64,000 bases of DNA, from positions 5,799,501 to 5,863,500 of the forward strand of contig NZ_SAUH01000001.1 in assembly GCF_004193175.1 (NCBI RefSeq), written 5' to 3'. Every line of letters begins with the position of its first letter. Within the stretch, counting starts at the first letter, position 1. Of this stretch, positions 36,559 through 45,410 are shown one piece after another. The notes under the pieces are model-generated. The model had not been told where the DNA came from. It saw nothing but the letters and a program-made list of their open reading frames with translations, and searched no databases. Made by a program: the position numbers and the translations under genes. This stretch comes from Streptomyces sp. RFCAC02 (lineage in GTDB: Bacteria; Actinomycetota; Actinomycetes; Streptomycetales; Streptomycetaceae).

Positions 36559-38234
36559 GCGGCGCCGCCTTCGGTCATCGGGACGCGTACACCGCGCTCC
36601 CTGGCGACCGCCGCGGCGTGCTCGTACCCGGCGTCGACGTGCCGGATGACGCCCATGCCGGGGTCGTTGGTCAGGACGCGTTCCAGCTTGCGGGCGGCGA
36701 GTTCGGTGCCGTCGGCGATGCAGACCTGGCCGGCGTGGATGGAGCGGCCCATGCCCACACCGCCGCCGTGGTGGATGGAGACCCACGAGGCACCGGAGGA
36801 CGTGTTGACCAGGGCGTTGAGCAGCGGCCAGTCGGCGACGGCGTCGGAACCGTCGAGCATCGCCTCGGTCTCCCGGTAGGGCGAGGCCACCGAGCCGGAG
36901 TCGAGGTGGTCGCGGCCGATGGCGACCGGGGCGGACAACTCGCCGGAGGCGACCATCTCGTTGAAGCGCAGACCGGCACGGTGACGCTCGCCGTAGCCGA
37001 GCCAGCAGATGCGGGCGGGCAGGCCCTCGAACGCCACCCGCTCACCAGCCATTTTCAGCCAGCGGTGCAGGTGCTCGTTCTCGGGGAACAGCTCCATGAT
37101 GGCCTTGTCGGTGGCCTCGATGTCCTTCGGGTCCCCGGACAGGGCGGCCCACCGGAACGGGCCGAGGCCCTCCTCGAACAGCGGCCGGATGTGGGCCGGC
37201 ACGAAGCCGGGGAAGTCGAACGCCCGCTCGTAGCCGGCCTTGCGGGCCTCGTCACGGATCGAGTTGCCGTAGTCGAAGACCTCGGCGCCGCCGTCGAGGA
37301 AGCCGACCATCGCCTCGACCTGCCGGGCCATGGAGGCGCGGGAACGCTCGGTGAAGCCGGCGGGGTCCGTACGGGCCTGCTCGTACCACTCCGCGAGGCT
37401 CGTCCCGACGGGCAGGTAGGACAGCGGGTCGTGCGCGCTCGTCTGGTCGGTGACGATGTCGATGGGCGCGCCCCGCTCCAGCAGCTCGGGGAAGACCTCG
37501 GCGGCGTTGCCGCACAGGCCGATGGAGAGGGGCGTGCGGGCGTCGCGCGCCTCCACGGCGAGCCGCAGGGCGTGGTCGGGGCCGTCCGCCGCGACGTCCA
37601 GGTAGCGGTGGGCGATGCGGCGCTCGATGCGGGTGGGGTCGACGTCCACGCAGATGGCCACGCCGTCGTTCATGGTGACGGCGAGCGGCTGGGCGCCGCC
37701 CATGCCGCCGAGACCGGCGGTGAGGGTGATGGTGCCGGCCAGGCTGCCGCCGAACTTCTTGCGGGCGACGGCGCCGAACGTCTCGTAGGTGCCCTGGAGG
37801 ATGCCCTGACTGCCGATGTAGATCCACGAACCGGCCGTCATCTGGCCGTACATCATCAGCCCGCGGGCCTCCAGCGACCGGAACTCCTCCCAGTTCGCCC
37901 AGTCGCCGACGAGGTTGGAATTGGCCAGCAGCACGCGCGGAGCCCACTCGTTGGTCCGCATCACGCCCACCGGCTTGCCGGACTGCACCAGCAGCGTCTC
38001 GTCGTCCTTCAGCGTCTTCAGCGTACGGACGATGGCGTCGTACGACGCACGGTTGCGGGCCGCCTTGCCGGTGCCGCCGTACACGACGAGGTCCTCGGGA
38101 TGCTCGGCGACCTCGGGGTCGAGGTTGTTCATGAGCATCCGCAGGGCGCCTTCCTGCTGCCACCCGAGGCAGTTCAGTTCGGTGCCGCGGGGAGCGCGGA
38201 CGGTGCCGGGCGTGTCGGGGGGAACTCTGCTCAT
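36555..38234 (-). CDS. hutU: Urocanate hydratase
   Basis: A 559-residue NAD-containing urocanase turning urocanate into imidazolone propionate. Family blocks include [26 protein letters not shown] for NAD binding, [15 protein letters not shown] with the conserved catalytic-region residues, and [11 protein letters not shown]. The length agrees with the family (about 550). The start is ATG 38234 with AAGGA upstream. It forms an operon with hutG and is preceded by an operator-like dyad at 38317. Confidence 0.97.
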   Translation of the reverse strand: MSRVPPDTPGTVRAPRGTELNCLGWQQEGALRMLMNNLDPEVAEHPEDLVVYGGTGKAARNRASYDAIVRTLKTLKDDETLLVQSGKPVGVMRTNEWAPRVLLANSNLVGDWANWEEFRSLEARGLMMYGQMTAGSWIYIGSQGILQGTYETFGAVARKKFGGSLAGTITLTAGLGGMGGAQPLAVTMNDGVAICVDVDPTRIERRIAHRYLDVAADGPDHALRLAVEARDARTPLSIGLCGNAAEVFPELLERGAPIDIVTDQTSAHDPLSYLPVGTSLAEWYEQARTDPAGFTERSRASMARQVEAMVGFLDGGAEVFDYGNSIRDEARKAGYERAFDFPGFVPAHIRPLFEEGLGPFRWAALSGDPKDIEATDKAIMELFPENEHLHRWLKMAGERVAFEGLPARICWLGYGERHRAGLRFNEMVASGELSAPVAIGRDHLDSGSVASPYRETEAMLDGSDAVADWPLLNALVNTSSGASWVSIHHGGGVGMGRSIHAGQVCIADGTELAARKLERVLTNDPGMGVIRHVDAGYEHAAAVARERGVRVPMTEGGAA

Positions 38235-38316
38235 GTGCGGTCCTTACACGGGGATCGAGTGGTTGCCCTCCCATGACACGCCGATGCTGGACGCTCCTCC
38301 AGCGTCGACCGTGCTG

Positions 38317-38332
38317 TTTCTCGTATCCGAGA
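38317..38332. promoter_or_regulatory. Hut-type inverted repeat upstream of hutU
   Basis: TTCTCG-TATC-CGAGAC contains a perfect TCTCG/CGAGA dyad around the same TATC centre found in the first hutH operator. It lies in the 159-base gap between the second iclR gene and hutU, so it probably places hutU-hutG under IclR control. Confidence 0.6.
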
Positions 38333-38393
38333 CACCTCGTGCTTTCGCGGTGCGGCGATCCCACCCGAGTCCCGTTGCGCGGCCCCGGAGTGC

Positions 38394-39215
38394 TCACCCC
38401 GGTCCGGGCACGTGGCCCGAGACGGCCGCGGTGAGACGGGCCGCCGCGTGCCGCAGGGCTTCGCACACCTCGTCGGCGTCGTGCCGGCCGTGGTGGCGGC
38501 GCCATGTGGTGCTGATGGCGGCGATGGGCCGCTCATGGTGGTCGAACGCCGCCGCTCCCACCGAACGGAACCCCCGGGTCACCAGCTCGTCCTCCTGCGA
38601 CCAGCCGCGCGCACGCTCCCCGGCCAGCTCGTCGAGGAGCCCCCTCAGCGTGCGCGGCCCCTTGCCGGTGCGGGTGGTCAGGTCGCCCGGCCGGGGGAAG
38701 AGTGCCCGCACCTGCGCCTCGGACGTGTGGGCGAGGATGGCGGGGCCGTTGGCCGTGAGGTGCGCCGGCAGACGGACACCGATGTCGGTGACCAGGGCGA
38801 TGTCCACGTCGCCCTTCCGGCCGGCGGGCGGGCGTTCCTTGAGCAGGTAGACCGTCTCCGCCCCGTGCAGGATGCCCAGGTGCGTCGTCTGCCCCAGGCG
38901 GTTCGCGAGGGTGCGCAGCAGAGGTCGGGCGAGCCGCTCCAGCGGTTCGTGGCGCAGATAGGCGGAGCCCACCTCGAACGACGTGACACCCAGCCCGTAC
39001 GCCTGTTCCGCGGGCACGTAGGTGACGAAGCCCCGGTCGGCCAGCACGGTGAGGATGTGGTACGCCGAGGAGCGCGGGATGCCCAGGTCACGGGCGAGCG
39101 TAGCGGCCTGCACCAGCCCCGGACGCGCGGCCATGTACACCAGCATGTCCAGCGCCCGGCCAACCGCCGGCGACGCGCTCGACGCCCTGCCGGGCGCGAC
39201 TTCGTGCTCACTCAC
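38394..39215 (-). CDS. Second IclR-family regulator at the hut cluster
   Basis: A 273-residue regulator with a winged-helix region (about 14-75, AATLARDLGIPRSSAYHILTVLADRGFV) and an effector domain (about 85-260, containing VTDIGVRLPAHLTANGPAILAH). It shares long blocks with the IclR protein at 31530, so the two are paralogues. GTG 39215 has GGAGTG upstream. It lies upstream of hutU-hutG on the same strand. The 254 bases before it, back to arsR, show no feature I can support. Confidence 0.88.
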   Translation of the reverse strand: MSEHEVAPGRASSASPAVGRALDMLVYMAARPGLVQAATLARDLGIPRSSAYHILTVLADRGFVTYVPAEQAYGLGVTSFEVGSAYLRHEPLERLARPLLRTLANRLGQTTHLGILHGAETVYLLKERPPAGRKGDVDIALVTDIGVRLPAHLTANGPAILAHTSEAQVRALFPRPGDLTTRTGKGPRTLRGLLDELAGERARGWSQEDELVTRGFRSVGAAAFDHHERPIAAISTTWRRHHGRHDADEVCEALRHAAARLTAAVSGHVPGPG

Positions 39216-39469
39216 CGGTCACTCCTCGACTGCTCTGGCCCAGCGTATAGAGCCGTGCCGCCTTGCCCCTGGCCGAGCACCACTTGCCCAAGCGCACCTG
39301 GAGGCACCCGGTCGGCCGCCTGTTCGATGGAGCGCCGTGTGCGACGCGCCGTGCGACAGGTGCTTCAGACCGCCAGCGCCACGAGGAAGCGGGAAACCAT
39401 GGTGTAGGCCGCGATGGCCGTTTCGTCGACTGCGCCTCAGCCGGGTCGCCGCCACCGCGAAGGCCGGGG

Positions 39470-39844
39470 TCAGGCGGTGGTGCGCAGGTCGAGCATGGCG
39501 GACATCGCGGCCACCACCGAGGGCGCCACGGCGTAGTAGACCCAGGTGCCGCGGCGCTCGGAGGTCAGCAGCCCGGCCTCCCGCAGCTTCTTCAGGTGGT
39601 GGGAGACGGTGGGCTGGGAGACGCCGACGTCCTGGATGTCGCACACGCACGCCTCGCCGCCCGGGTGGGAGGCGACCTTCGAGAACAGGCGCAGCCGCAC
39701 CGGGTCGGACAGCGCCTTGAACATCACGGCCATCTTCTCGGCATCCTGCGCCGACAGCTCCCCGGCCGTCAGCGGCGGGCAGCACGGAGCCATCCCGGCT
39801 TCCGGTTCGAGTACCGGGAGTTCCACCCTCTTCTGCTTCGACAT
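39470..39844 (-). CDS. arsR: ArsR-family arsenic repressor (second ars locus)
   Basis: A 124-residue winged-helix repressor. The arsenic-sensing CVC motif (C66, C68 in GEACVCDIQDVG) lies at the start of the recognition region, followed by SQPTVSHHLKKLREAGLL. C21-C22 near the N-terminus may add ligands. I start it at ATG 39844 (MSKQKRVEL); the frame is open much further upstream but runs antisense through the flavoprotein gene. It differs in cysteine layout from the arsR at 8522 and is divergent from the ArsO-like gene. Confidence 0.92.
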   Translation of the reverse strand: MSKQKRVELPVLEPEAGMAPCCPPLTAGELSAQDAEKMAVMFKALSDPVRLRLFSKVASHPGGEACVCDIQDVGVSQPTVSHHLKKLREAGLLTSERRGTWVYYAVAPSVVAAMSAMLDLRTTA

Positions 39845-39860
39845 GCCTCTATGTTGACAC

Positions 39861-39897
39861 CTGTCGATATCGCGTGGCAACCTCCGGATATCGACAG
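39861..39897. promoter_or_regulatory. Inverted repeat in the arsR/arsO promoter, probable ArsR operator
   Basis: CTGTCGATATC (39861-39871) and GATATCGACAG (39887-39897) are perfect 11-bp inverted arms separated by 15 bases, midway between the divergent starts at 39844 and 39926. Each arm also contains the 6-bp palindrome GATATC. The position and length suit repressor binding that blocks both promoters. Confidence 0.75.
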
Positions 39898-39925
39898 ACG
39901 TCAAAACAGTGAGAGAGCGCTCATC

Positions 39926-41302
39926 ATGCCGCAGTCCGCCCATCTGCCCGTCGTCGTCATCGGGGCAGGCCCCATCGGGCTTGCCGCCGCCGCCCACCTG
40001 ACCGGGCGCGGCATCCAACCCCTGGTCCTGGAACGCGGCACGCGTGCCGGCGCGGCAGTGCGCGAATGGGGACACGTGCGGCTGTTCTCCACCTGGGCCG
40101 AGCTGGTCGATCCCGCCGCCGAGAAGCTGCTTGCCGCCACCGGCTGGGTACGCCCCGACCCGACCGTCTGCCCGACCGGCGCGCAGTGGGCCGACGACTA
40201 CCTCCAGCCCCTGGCCGACGCCCTCGGCGACCGTGTCCGCTGGGGCGCCACCGTCACCGGGGTGGCCCGCGCCGGACGGGACCGCGTGGTCGACTCCGGC
40301 CGCGACACCCAGCCCTTCACCGTGCACCTCATCACGGCCGACGGCGCCGAAGAGCGGATCACGGTCCGCGCCGTCATCGATGCTTCCGGCACCTACGCGA
40401 CCCCCAACCCCCTGGGCGCCGACGGCTACCCCGCCGCCGGCGAGCGCGCCCTGTCCGAGCAGGGCAGGATCACCTACCGCGTCCCCGACCTGACGGACGC
40501 GCACGTCCGCGCCACATTCGCCGGCCGGCGCACCGCTGTGGTCGGCACCGGCGCCTCCGCCTTCACCACCCTCGCCGGCCTGGCCGGCCTCGCCGAGACC
40601 GACCCGGGCACGCACGCGGTGTGGGTACTGCGCCGGGGCATCTCCGGCTCCACCTTCGGCGGCGGCACCGCAGACCAGCTCCCTGCCCGCGGCGCCCTCG
40701 GCCTGGCCGCCAAAGCCGCCATCGACGACGGCCACGCCGATGCCATCACCGGATTCCGCACCACCACCGTCGAGCACGACGGCGATCAGTTGCTGCTGGT
40801 CGCCGACGACGGCCGCCGCACCGAGCCCGTCGACCACATCATCGTGCTCACCGGCCTGCGCCCCGACCTGACCTTCCTGTCCGAGGTCCGCCTCGGCCTG
40901 GACGAACGCCTTTCCGCGCCCGTGCGGCTGGCGCCCCTGATCGACCCCAACGCCCACTCCTGCGGCACCGTCTACCCTCACGGCGCAGCCGAACTCTCCC
41001 ATCCCGAGAAGGGCCTCTTCCTGGCCGGGATGAAGTCCTACGGCCGCGCCCCCACCTTCCTCGCCATGACCGGCTACGAACAGGTCCGCTCCATCGCCGC
41101 CGCCCTCGCCGGGGACACGGAAGCCGCCCAGCGTGTCGAACTCACCCTTCCCGAGACGGGGGTGTGCGGCGGCGCCGGGCTCTTCGACCAGGACTCGGCG
41201 GGCGGATGCTGCGCTCCGGCACCGCAACTGATCCAACTCGGCCTCGGCACCCATGCCGCTGTGGACCACGAACCCTCTCCGGGCGGCTGCTGCGGCTCAT
41301 GA
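39926..41302 (+). CDS. arsO: ArsO-like flavin-dependent monooxygenase
   Basis: A 458-residue FAD/NADPH flavoprotein. The FAD site is VVVIGAGPIGLAAAAHL (8-24), and a second dinucleotide fold appears at RRTAVVGTGASAFT (about 206-219). Such proteins are found in Streptomyces ars operons as ArsO, a putative arsenic-related oxygenase of unproven reaction. The last 50 residues carry GVCGG, GGCCAP and GGCCGS cysteine clusters, suggesting a metalloid-binding tail. ATG 39926 is in frame with a longer upstream opening that lacks support. It is controlled by the divergent arsR. Confidence 0.85.
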   Translation: MPQSAHLPVVVIGAGPIGLAAAAHLTGRGIQPLVLERGTRAGAAVREWGHVRLFSTWAELVDPAAEKLLAATGWVRPDPTVCPTGAQWADDYLQPLADALGDRVRWGATVTGVARAGRDRVVDSGRDTQPFTVHLITADGAEERITVRAVIDASGTYATPNPLGADGYPAAGERALSEQGRITYRVPDLTDAHVRATFAGRRTAVVGTGASAFTTLAGLAGLAETDPGTHAVWVLRRGISGSTFGGGTADQLPARGALGLAAKAAIDDGHADAITGFRTTTVEHDGDQLLLVADDGRRTEPVDHIIVLTGLRPDLTFLSEVRLGLDERLSAPVRLAPLIDPNAHSCGTVYPHGAAELSHPEKGLFLAGMKSYGRAPTFLAMTGYEQVRSIAAALAGDTEAAQRVELTLPETGVCGGAGLFDQDSAGGCCAPAPQLIQLGLGTHAAVDHEPSPGGCCGS

Positions 41303-41599
41303 CCCGCGCTCCGCCTCAGCAGGGCTGCACACCGGAACACGCAGCCCTGCTACTGCTGGTCCACACCGACCACCTGTCACGGCCGCGATTACGAGGGCAA
41401 CGCCTGCCGCCCGAACACCGCGAAGCTACGCAAGCAGTCTCACCCGGAACCACCACGAGAGTCGACGCGCCGGGTCGAAGTCACTGGAGCCTCGCCCCGG
41501 GCGACTTGGCGCGCGTCACCGAGGATCGGTGAGTGGCAGCCGTCGGGCAGCGAAAAGGCGCCCCTGGGACTCCTGTCCCTGTCAGGGCGCCTGTCGCAC

Positions 41600-41645
41600 C
41601 GTCGGGACGGCGGGATTCGACCCCACGACTTTTTGACCCCCAGTC
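41600..41645 (+). repeat. Distal att-like copy of the tRNA-Pro 3' end
   Basis: This matches 42601-42646 with five mismatches, including 18 identical bases at its start and 13 at its end. The sequence beyond it does not complete a cloverleaf, so it is an attachment-site copy and not a second tRNA gene. Confidence 0.7.
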
Positions 41646-42033
41646 CATCGAGTCCACCCTTTTCCCTCACCAGGACAGAGGTCCCGCACGATGCGCCGTT
41701 CGATCAAAGGCAGGTCGTTCACTGGCGCGCACAATCCCTGGTCCCCGTCTGGTCCCCCGCCGCGCAACGGTTCCGGAGGCCGCTGCGTTCTTGCTCGCGT
41801 CACCAGTGCGTCGCTGGATCAGCCCCGCCCTCGGCCCTGGTCTCATCAGGGCGAGACACCGTCTGCTCCGACGTCTCGGCGGCGGCCCTCGCCTCGGGCC
41901 TTCGCGGAGGACATCCGCAGCACCGTCGACGACTTCCAGGTCTTGCGGGATGCGGCCGGTGTGTCGGACGGCGGGGTTCACCGGGGCCTGCAAGGCCAGG
42001 TCAGAACTGCGGGCCGCCGCGAAGCTCGGGTAA

Positions 42034-42509
42034 GTCCGCAGCGGGCAGGGCAACGAGCGGGCTGCCCACTGGCGCCGCAGTGGCTTCGCGACGTGGATCT
42101 TCACGCCGACGGCGACGGGCTGGTACCCGCCGAAGGCGCCGCAGCCGCGGCGCCTCGTGCCGGTCCTGGGGGAACCGTGGCCCGGTGTGCCGGCGCGCGG
42201 TCGTGGAGCCGAGGCGCGGCCACCGCGTGCTGGACGCCGATCCGGCATGGGCTGACGCGCCACGGGCTGCGGCACGGCCACCGGACGGTGATGGAGGAGA
42301 TCGGCACACCGAAGGTGCTGATGGACGAGCGGATGGGGCACATCGACACGTCGGTGTCGGCCGACTACGCGCACGTGACGGACTCGATGAGGGGCGCGCT
42401 CGTGCGCGGTCTCACTGAGCTGTGGGAGGCGTCACTCGACGCCCGGCGCGCGATGCACCCGTCGTCTCCGGTCCCGGTCCTCGACGCGCTGCTGCGGACC
42501 CGGGCCTGA
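42034..42509 (+). pseudogene. Tyrosine recombinase (integrase) C-terminal remnant, frameshifted
   Basis: Two frames together read as an actinomycete tyrosine integrase. The first (phase of 42082) gives FATWIFTPTATGWYPPK and RRLVPVLGEPWPG. The second (phase of 42231) gives ACWTPIRHGLTRHGLRHGHRT, then DERMGHIDTSVSADYAHVT and LTELWEASLDARRAM. The second frame contains the HxxR and the GH...Y catalytic residues. The shift between frames at about 42190-42225 and the loss of the N-terminal half make it inactive. It lies next to tRNA-Pro, its probable target. Confidence 0.75.
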
Positions 42510-42555
42510 CCCCAGGACCCAGATGGGACCCAGAAGCGTCACTGGACCCAATAAA

Positions 42556-42585
42556 AGAAGCCCCCTCCTTGCGGAGAGGGCTTCT
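42556..42585 (-). terminator. Intrinsic terminator of the tRNA-Pro transcript
   Basis: On the minus strand AGAAGCCC...GGGCTTCT forms an 8-bp stem extended by CTCC/GGAG around a 4-nt loop, followed by a TTTTATT run (42551-42556). It lies about 18 bases past the tRNA 3' end, and the T-run marks it as a minus-strand terminator. Confidence 0.8.
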
Positions 42586-42600
42586 CACCTGCTCGTTACC

Positions 42601-42676
<76 letters not shown>

Positions 42677-42752
42677 GTGCTTGTCCGGCTCGGGGGTTCG
42701 GCCCCTTGCCGTTCGCGCAGCAGAACCATACCGCATTCGTGGGGGTGCTCGC

Positions 42753-44180
42753 TCAGCCGCTGGTCGCAGGGGTCGGGGGGATCTGGTCGTCGAGTGCCGT
42801 GCGCTGCCACCATGCGCGTGTCGTCCGCAGTTCCCGCCACGTCGAGTAGCGGTAGCGGTACACCCTGGCGCGGATGTACGCCGGCGGTGTGTCCGGGAAC
42901 GGGTTCTTCCGCAGCAGGCGCAGTGTCGCCCGGTCGCCCGCCAGGAGGCGCTGGATCAGGTCGCCCATCCACGCGCGCGGCAGTGACGGGGTCAGCGCCG
43001 CGAACCACATCAGCCAGTCCAGGCGCAGGTGGAACGGGGCGAACTGCCGCGGCAGCCGCCGTACATCCCCCGGCTTGCCGTGGAACTCGTACGCCTCCCA
43101 GCGCGCGCCCTCGCCCGGGTCCGGGTCGCGGGTGCCTTCCAGGACGATCTCGTGCCGTACGCGCGTGACCGAGCCGAAGGCCCCGTAGGTGTTGACCAGG
43201 TGCAGGCCGTTGTACGCGCGGTTCATCGACTGGCGGGACGAGAGCATGTTGCGGACCGGCCAGTAGCTCAGGACGGCCACCAGCGCCGTCACCGCCCACA
43301 GCACGACGGTGAACCACACCGGTGCGTCAGGCCGCGCGGGAGGCGGGTCGGGGAGGAGCGGCAGGCGCGCCGGGTGGATGGCCGCGACGGCCAGCAGCAT
43401 CGTTGCCCAGTTGAGCCACGCGAAGTTCCCCGAGAGGACGAGCCAGAGCTGTGTCACGACGACCACGACCGCCGCCCACGACGCGATCGGCTGGGGGAGC
43501 AGCAGGCCGAACGGGACGAGGAGCTGGCTCACGTGGTTCGCCGCCGCCTCCACGCGGTGCAGCGGCCCGGGCAGCCGGTGGAAGAACCAGCTCAGCGGTC
43601 CTGGCATCGGCTGCGTCTCGTGGTGGTACGAGAGGCACGTCAGCCTCCGCCAGCAGTGGTCGCCGCGCCACTTGATCAGGCCGGCGCCCAGTTCGACGCG
43701 GAACGCCAGCCAGATCATCAGGTAGAGGCCGAACGTCGGCGGCGCGATCGTGTCGTTGCCGAGGAAGATCGCGAGGAACCCCGCCTCCAGCAGCAGTGAC
43801 TCCCAGCCGAACGCGTACCAGATGCCGCCGATGTTCACGATGGACAGGTACAGCGCCCACGGCACGGCCCACAGCAGCATCGACGTCCAGAGCGGTACGA
43901 CGTCCCCCAGCCCGGCCGCGAGGGCCAGTGAGAAGGCGGCGCCCGTCCAGGCCACGACCAGCAGTGAGCGGTCCGTGTACCGCACCACGCGGAACAGGCT
44001 CGGCGCCCTGCGGAACGGGACCCGGCGCGCCAGGGCCGGCGCCGGTGTCAGGCCGTGCTCGCCCGCCAGCACCGTGAACTCGCGCGCCGTCGAGAGGAAC
44101 GCCATCAGGTAGATGACGGCCAGGCCGCGCTGGAGGACGAGCCGGCTGAGCCACGCGTCGGGGGAGGCGATCCAGTCCAT
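42753..44180 (-). CDS. Lipase-maturation-factor family membrane protein
   Basis: A 475-residue polytopic membrane protein resembling LMF1-family proteins. The N-terminal RLVLQRGLAVIYLMAFLSTAREF, several further helices to about residue 330, and the conserved soluble C-terminal part with FHGKPGDVRRLPRQFAPFHLRLDWLMWF (landmarks RLPRQFAPFH and RLDWLMWFAAL) are characteristic. The start is ATG 44180 (MDWIASPDAW). In animals LMF1 helps lipases fold in the ER; the bacterial role is unknown. It is divergent from the CE7 esterase at 44290. Confidence 0.88.
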   Translation of the reverse strand: MDWIASPDAWLSRLVLQRGLAVIYLMAFLSTAREFTVLAGEHGLTPAPALARRVPFRRAPSLFRVVRYTDRSLLVVAWTGAAFSLALAAGLGDVVPLWTSMLLWAVPWALYLSIVNIGGIWYAFGWESLLLEAGFLAIFLGNDTIAPPTFGLYLMIWLAFRVELGAGLIKWRGDHCWRRLTCLSYHHETQPMPGPLSWFFHRLPGPLHRVEAAANHVSQLLVPFGLLLPQPIASWAAVVVVVTQLWLVLSGNFAWLNWATMLLAVAAIHPARLPLLPDPPPARPDAPVWFTVVLWAVTALVAVLSYWPVRNMLSSRQSMNRAYNGLHLVNTYGAFGSVTRVRHEIVLEGTRDPDPGEGARWEAYEFHGKPGDVRRLPRQFAPFHLRLDWLMWFAALTPSLPRAWMGDLIQRLLAGDRATLRLLRKNPFPDTPPAYIRARVYRYRYSTWRELRTTRAWWQRTALDDQIPPTPATSG

Positions 44181-44289
44181 GCCCCATCCGTACCACCGGG
44201 CGGGGCGCGCAGCCCGCTGAACAGGCGTTGACCGGCCGCGCGGCGGCGACGTAGCTTTCCGGCGGCACTTCAACGAAAGGGCGGAACGT

Positions 44290-45276
44290 ATGCCGCTGAC
44301 CGACATGCCCCTCGAGGACCTGCGGGACTACCGTCCCGACGTGGCCGCGCCGGACGACTTCGAGGAGTTCTGGACGGGGACCCTCGCCGCGGCGCGCGCC
44401 GCCGACGGCGCGCCGGCCGTGTTCCTCCCCGTGACGGACACCCCGCTGGTGACGGTCGACGTGTACGACGTGCGGTTCCCCGGCTGGGGCGGGCACCCGA
44501 TAGCCGGCTGGCTCGTCCTGCCGCGCGGCGCCACGCAGCCGCTCCCCGCCGTCATCACCTACCTCGGCTACTCCTGCGGCCGCGGCCTGCCGCACGAGCA
44601 CCTGCTGTGGGCCAGCGCCGGCTACGCCCACTTCGTCGTGGACACCCGCGCGCAGGGCCACGACACGCCCGACCCCGACGGGCGGCCGACGTCCCAGTGG
44701 GTCGAGGGCCTGATGACGCAGGGCATAGAGAGCCCCGGCGACCACTACTACCGGCGTGTCATGGCGGACTGCGTGCGGGCCGTGGACGTGCTGCGCGAGC
44801 ACCCGGCCGTCGACGCGTCGCGGATCGTCGTGTCCGGCGGGAGCCAGGGCGGCGGGCTCGCGCTGGCGACGGCCGGGCTCGTCGGGGACGCGGTGGCCGG
44901 CGCGCTGATCGACGTGCCGTTCCTGTGCCACTACCGGCGCGGCGCCGACACGGCGTCGGACGGCCCGTACGTGGAGCTGGTGCGCTATCTCGGCTGGCAC
45001 AAGCGGGACGACCCCGACCGCCTGTTCCGCACGCTGAACTACTTCGACGGCCAGCACTTCGCCGCCCGCGCGAGCGCGCCGGCGCTGTTCAGCGTCGCGC
45101 TGATGGACCCGGTGTGCCCGCCGTCCACCGTGTACGCGGCGTACAACCGGTACGCGGGCGAGAAGGCGATCACCGTCTGGCAGTTCGGGGACCACTCGGG
45201 CGGCCGGGCCTCGCAGGCGCGCGAGCAGCTCGACTGGCTCGCGGCGCGCGGGCTGCGGGGCCACGCGGGCGCGTGA
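44290..45276 (+). CDS. Acetyl xylan esterase / cephalosporin-C deacetylase family (CE7)
   Basis: A 328-residue alpha/beta hydrolase of carbohydrate esterase family 7. It has the RGQ-like VVDTRAQGHD, the nucleophile elbow GGSQGGG with its serine, the aspartate in ALMDPVCPPST and the histidine in FGDHSGG. No signal peptide is visible, as is normal for CE7 enzymes, which act on short acetylated xylo-oligomers inside the cell. The start ATG 44290 follows AAAGGGCGG. It is 134 bases upstream of the nickel transporter and seems to be a separate unit. Confidence 0.92.
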   Translation: MPLTDMPLEDLRDYRPDVAAPDDFEEFWTGTLAAARAADGAPAVFLPVTDTPLVTVDVYDVRFPGWGGHPIAGWLVLPRGATQPLPAVITYLGYSCGRGLPHEHLLWASAGYAHFVVDTRAQGHDTPDPDGRPTSQWVEGLMTQGIESPGDHYYRRVMADCVRAVDVLREHPAVDASRIVVSGGSQGGGLALATAGLVGDAVAGALIDVPFLCHYRRGADTASDGPYVELVRYLGWHKRDDPDRLFRTLNYFDGQHFAARASAPALFSVALMDPVCPPSTVYAAYNRYAGEKAITVWQFGDHSGGRASQAREQLDWLAARGLRGHAGA

Positions 45277-45283
45277 GGCGGGC

Positions 45284-45321
45284 GGGGCGTTCGCGGGGCG
45301 TACAGCTCCCGGGAACGCCCC
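45284..45321 (+). terminator. Possible terminator after the CE7 esterase
   Basis: GGGGCGTTC (45284-45292) pairs with GAACGCCCC (45313-45321) across a 20-nt loop. It lies just after the stop codon at 45276. There is no T-run and the loop is long, so support is modest. Confidence 0.4.
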
Positions 45322-45364
45322 CGTCACCGGGGCGGGGTGTCCGATACGAAGCCTTTACTGTTTA

Positions 45365-45383
45365 ATTGCGAGCGATTCGCAAT
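45365..45383. promoter_or_regulatory. Nur-box-like palindrome upstream of the nickel-type transporter
   Basis: ATTGCGAGCGATTCGCAAT has perfect 7-bp arms around a 5-nt centre. It fits the TTGC-N9-GCAA frame of the Streptomyces nickel regulator Nur (remembered as tTGCaa-N5-ttGCAA). It ends 27 bases before the ATG of nikA, so binding would block the promoter. Confidence 0.7.
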
Positions 45384-45410
45384 AACGTTCGGCCTACAGT
45401 AGAGGTATCC

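Noticed and set aside
39216..39469. Possible small gene between the second IclR gene and arsR
   Set aside because: Frames exist on both strands, but none has a good start site or recognisable protein, and I could not support any.
39845..41269. N-terminal extension of the second ArsR to about 600 residues
   Set aside because: The extension is antisense to the ArsO-like gene. The 124-residue form has the normal ArsR length and motif positions.
41600..41645. A second tRNA gene or tRNA pseudogene
   Set aside because: Only the 3' half is present and the flanking bases cannot form the D-arm or acceptor stem. The direct-repeat layout fits an att copy better.
42520..42560. Nearby GGACCCA repeats as a CRISPR or regulatory array
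   Set aside because: There are only a few short, irregularly spaced copies (around 42512-42550), without spacers or symmetry.
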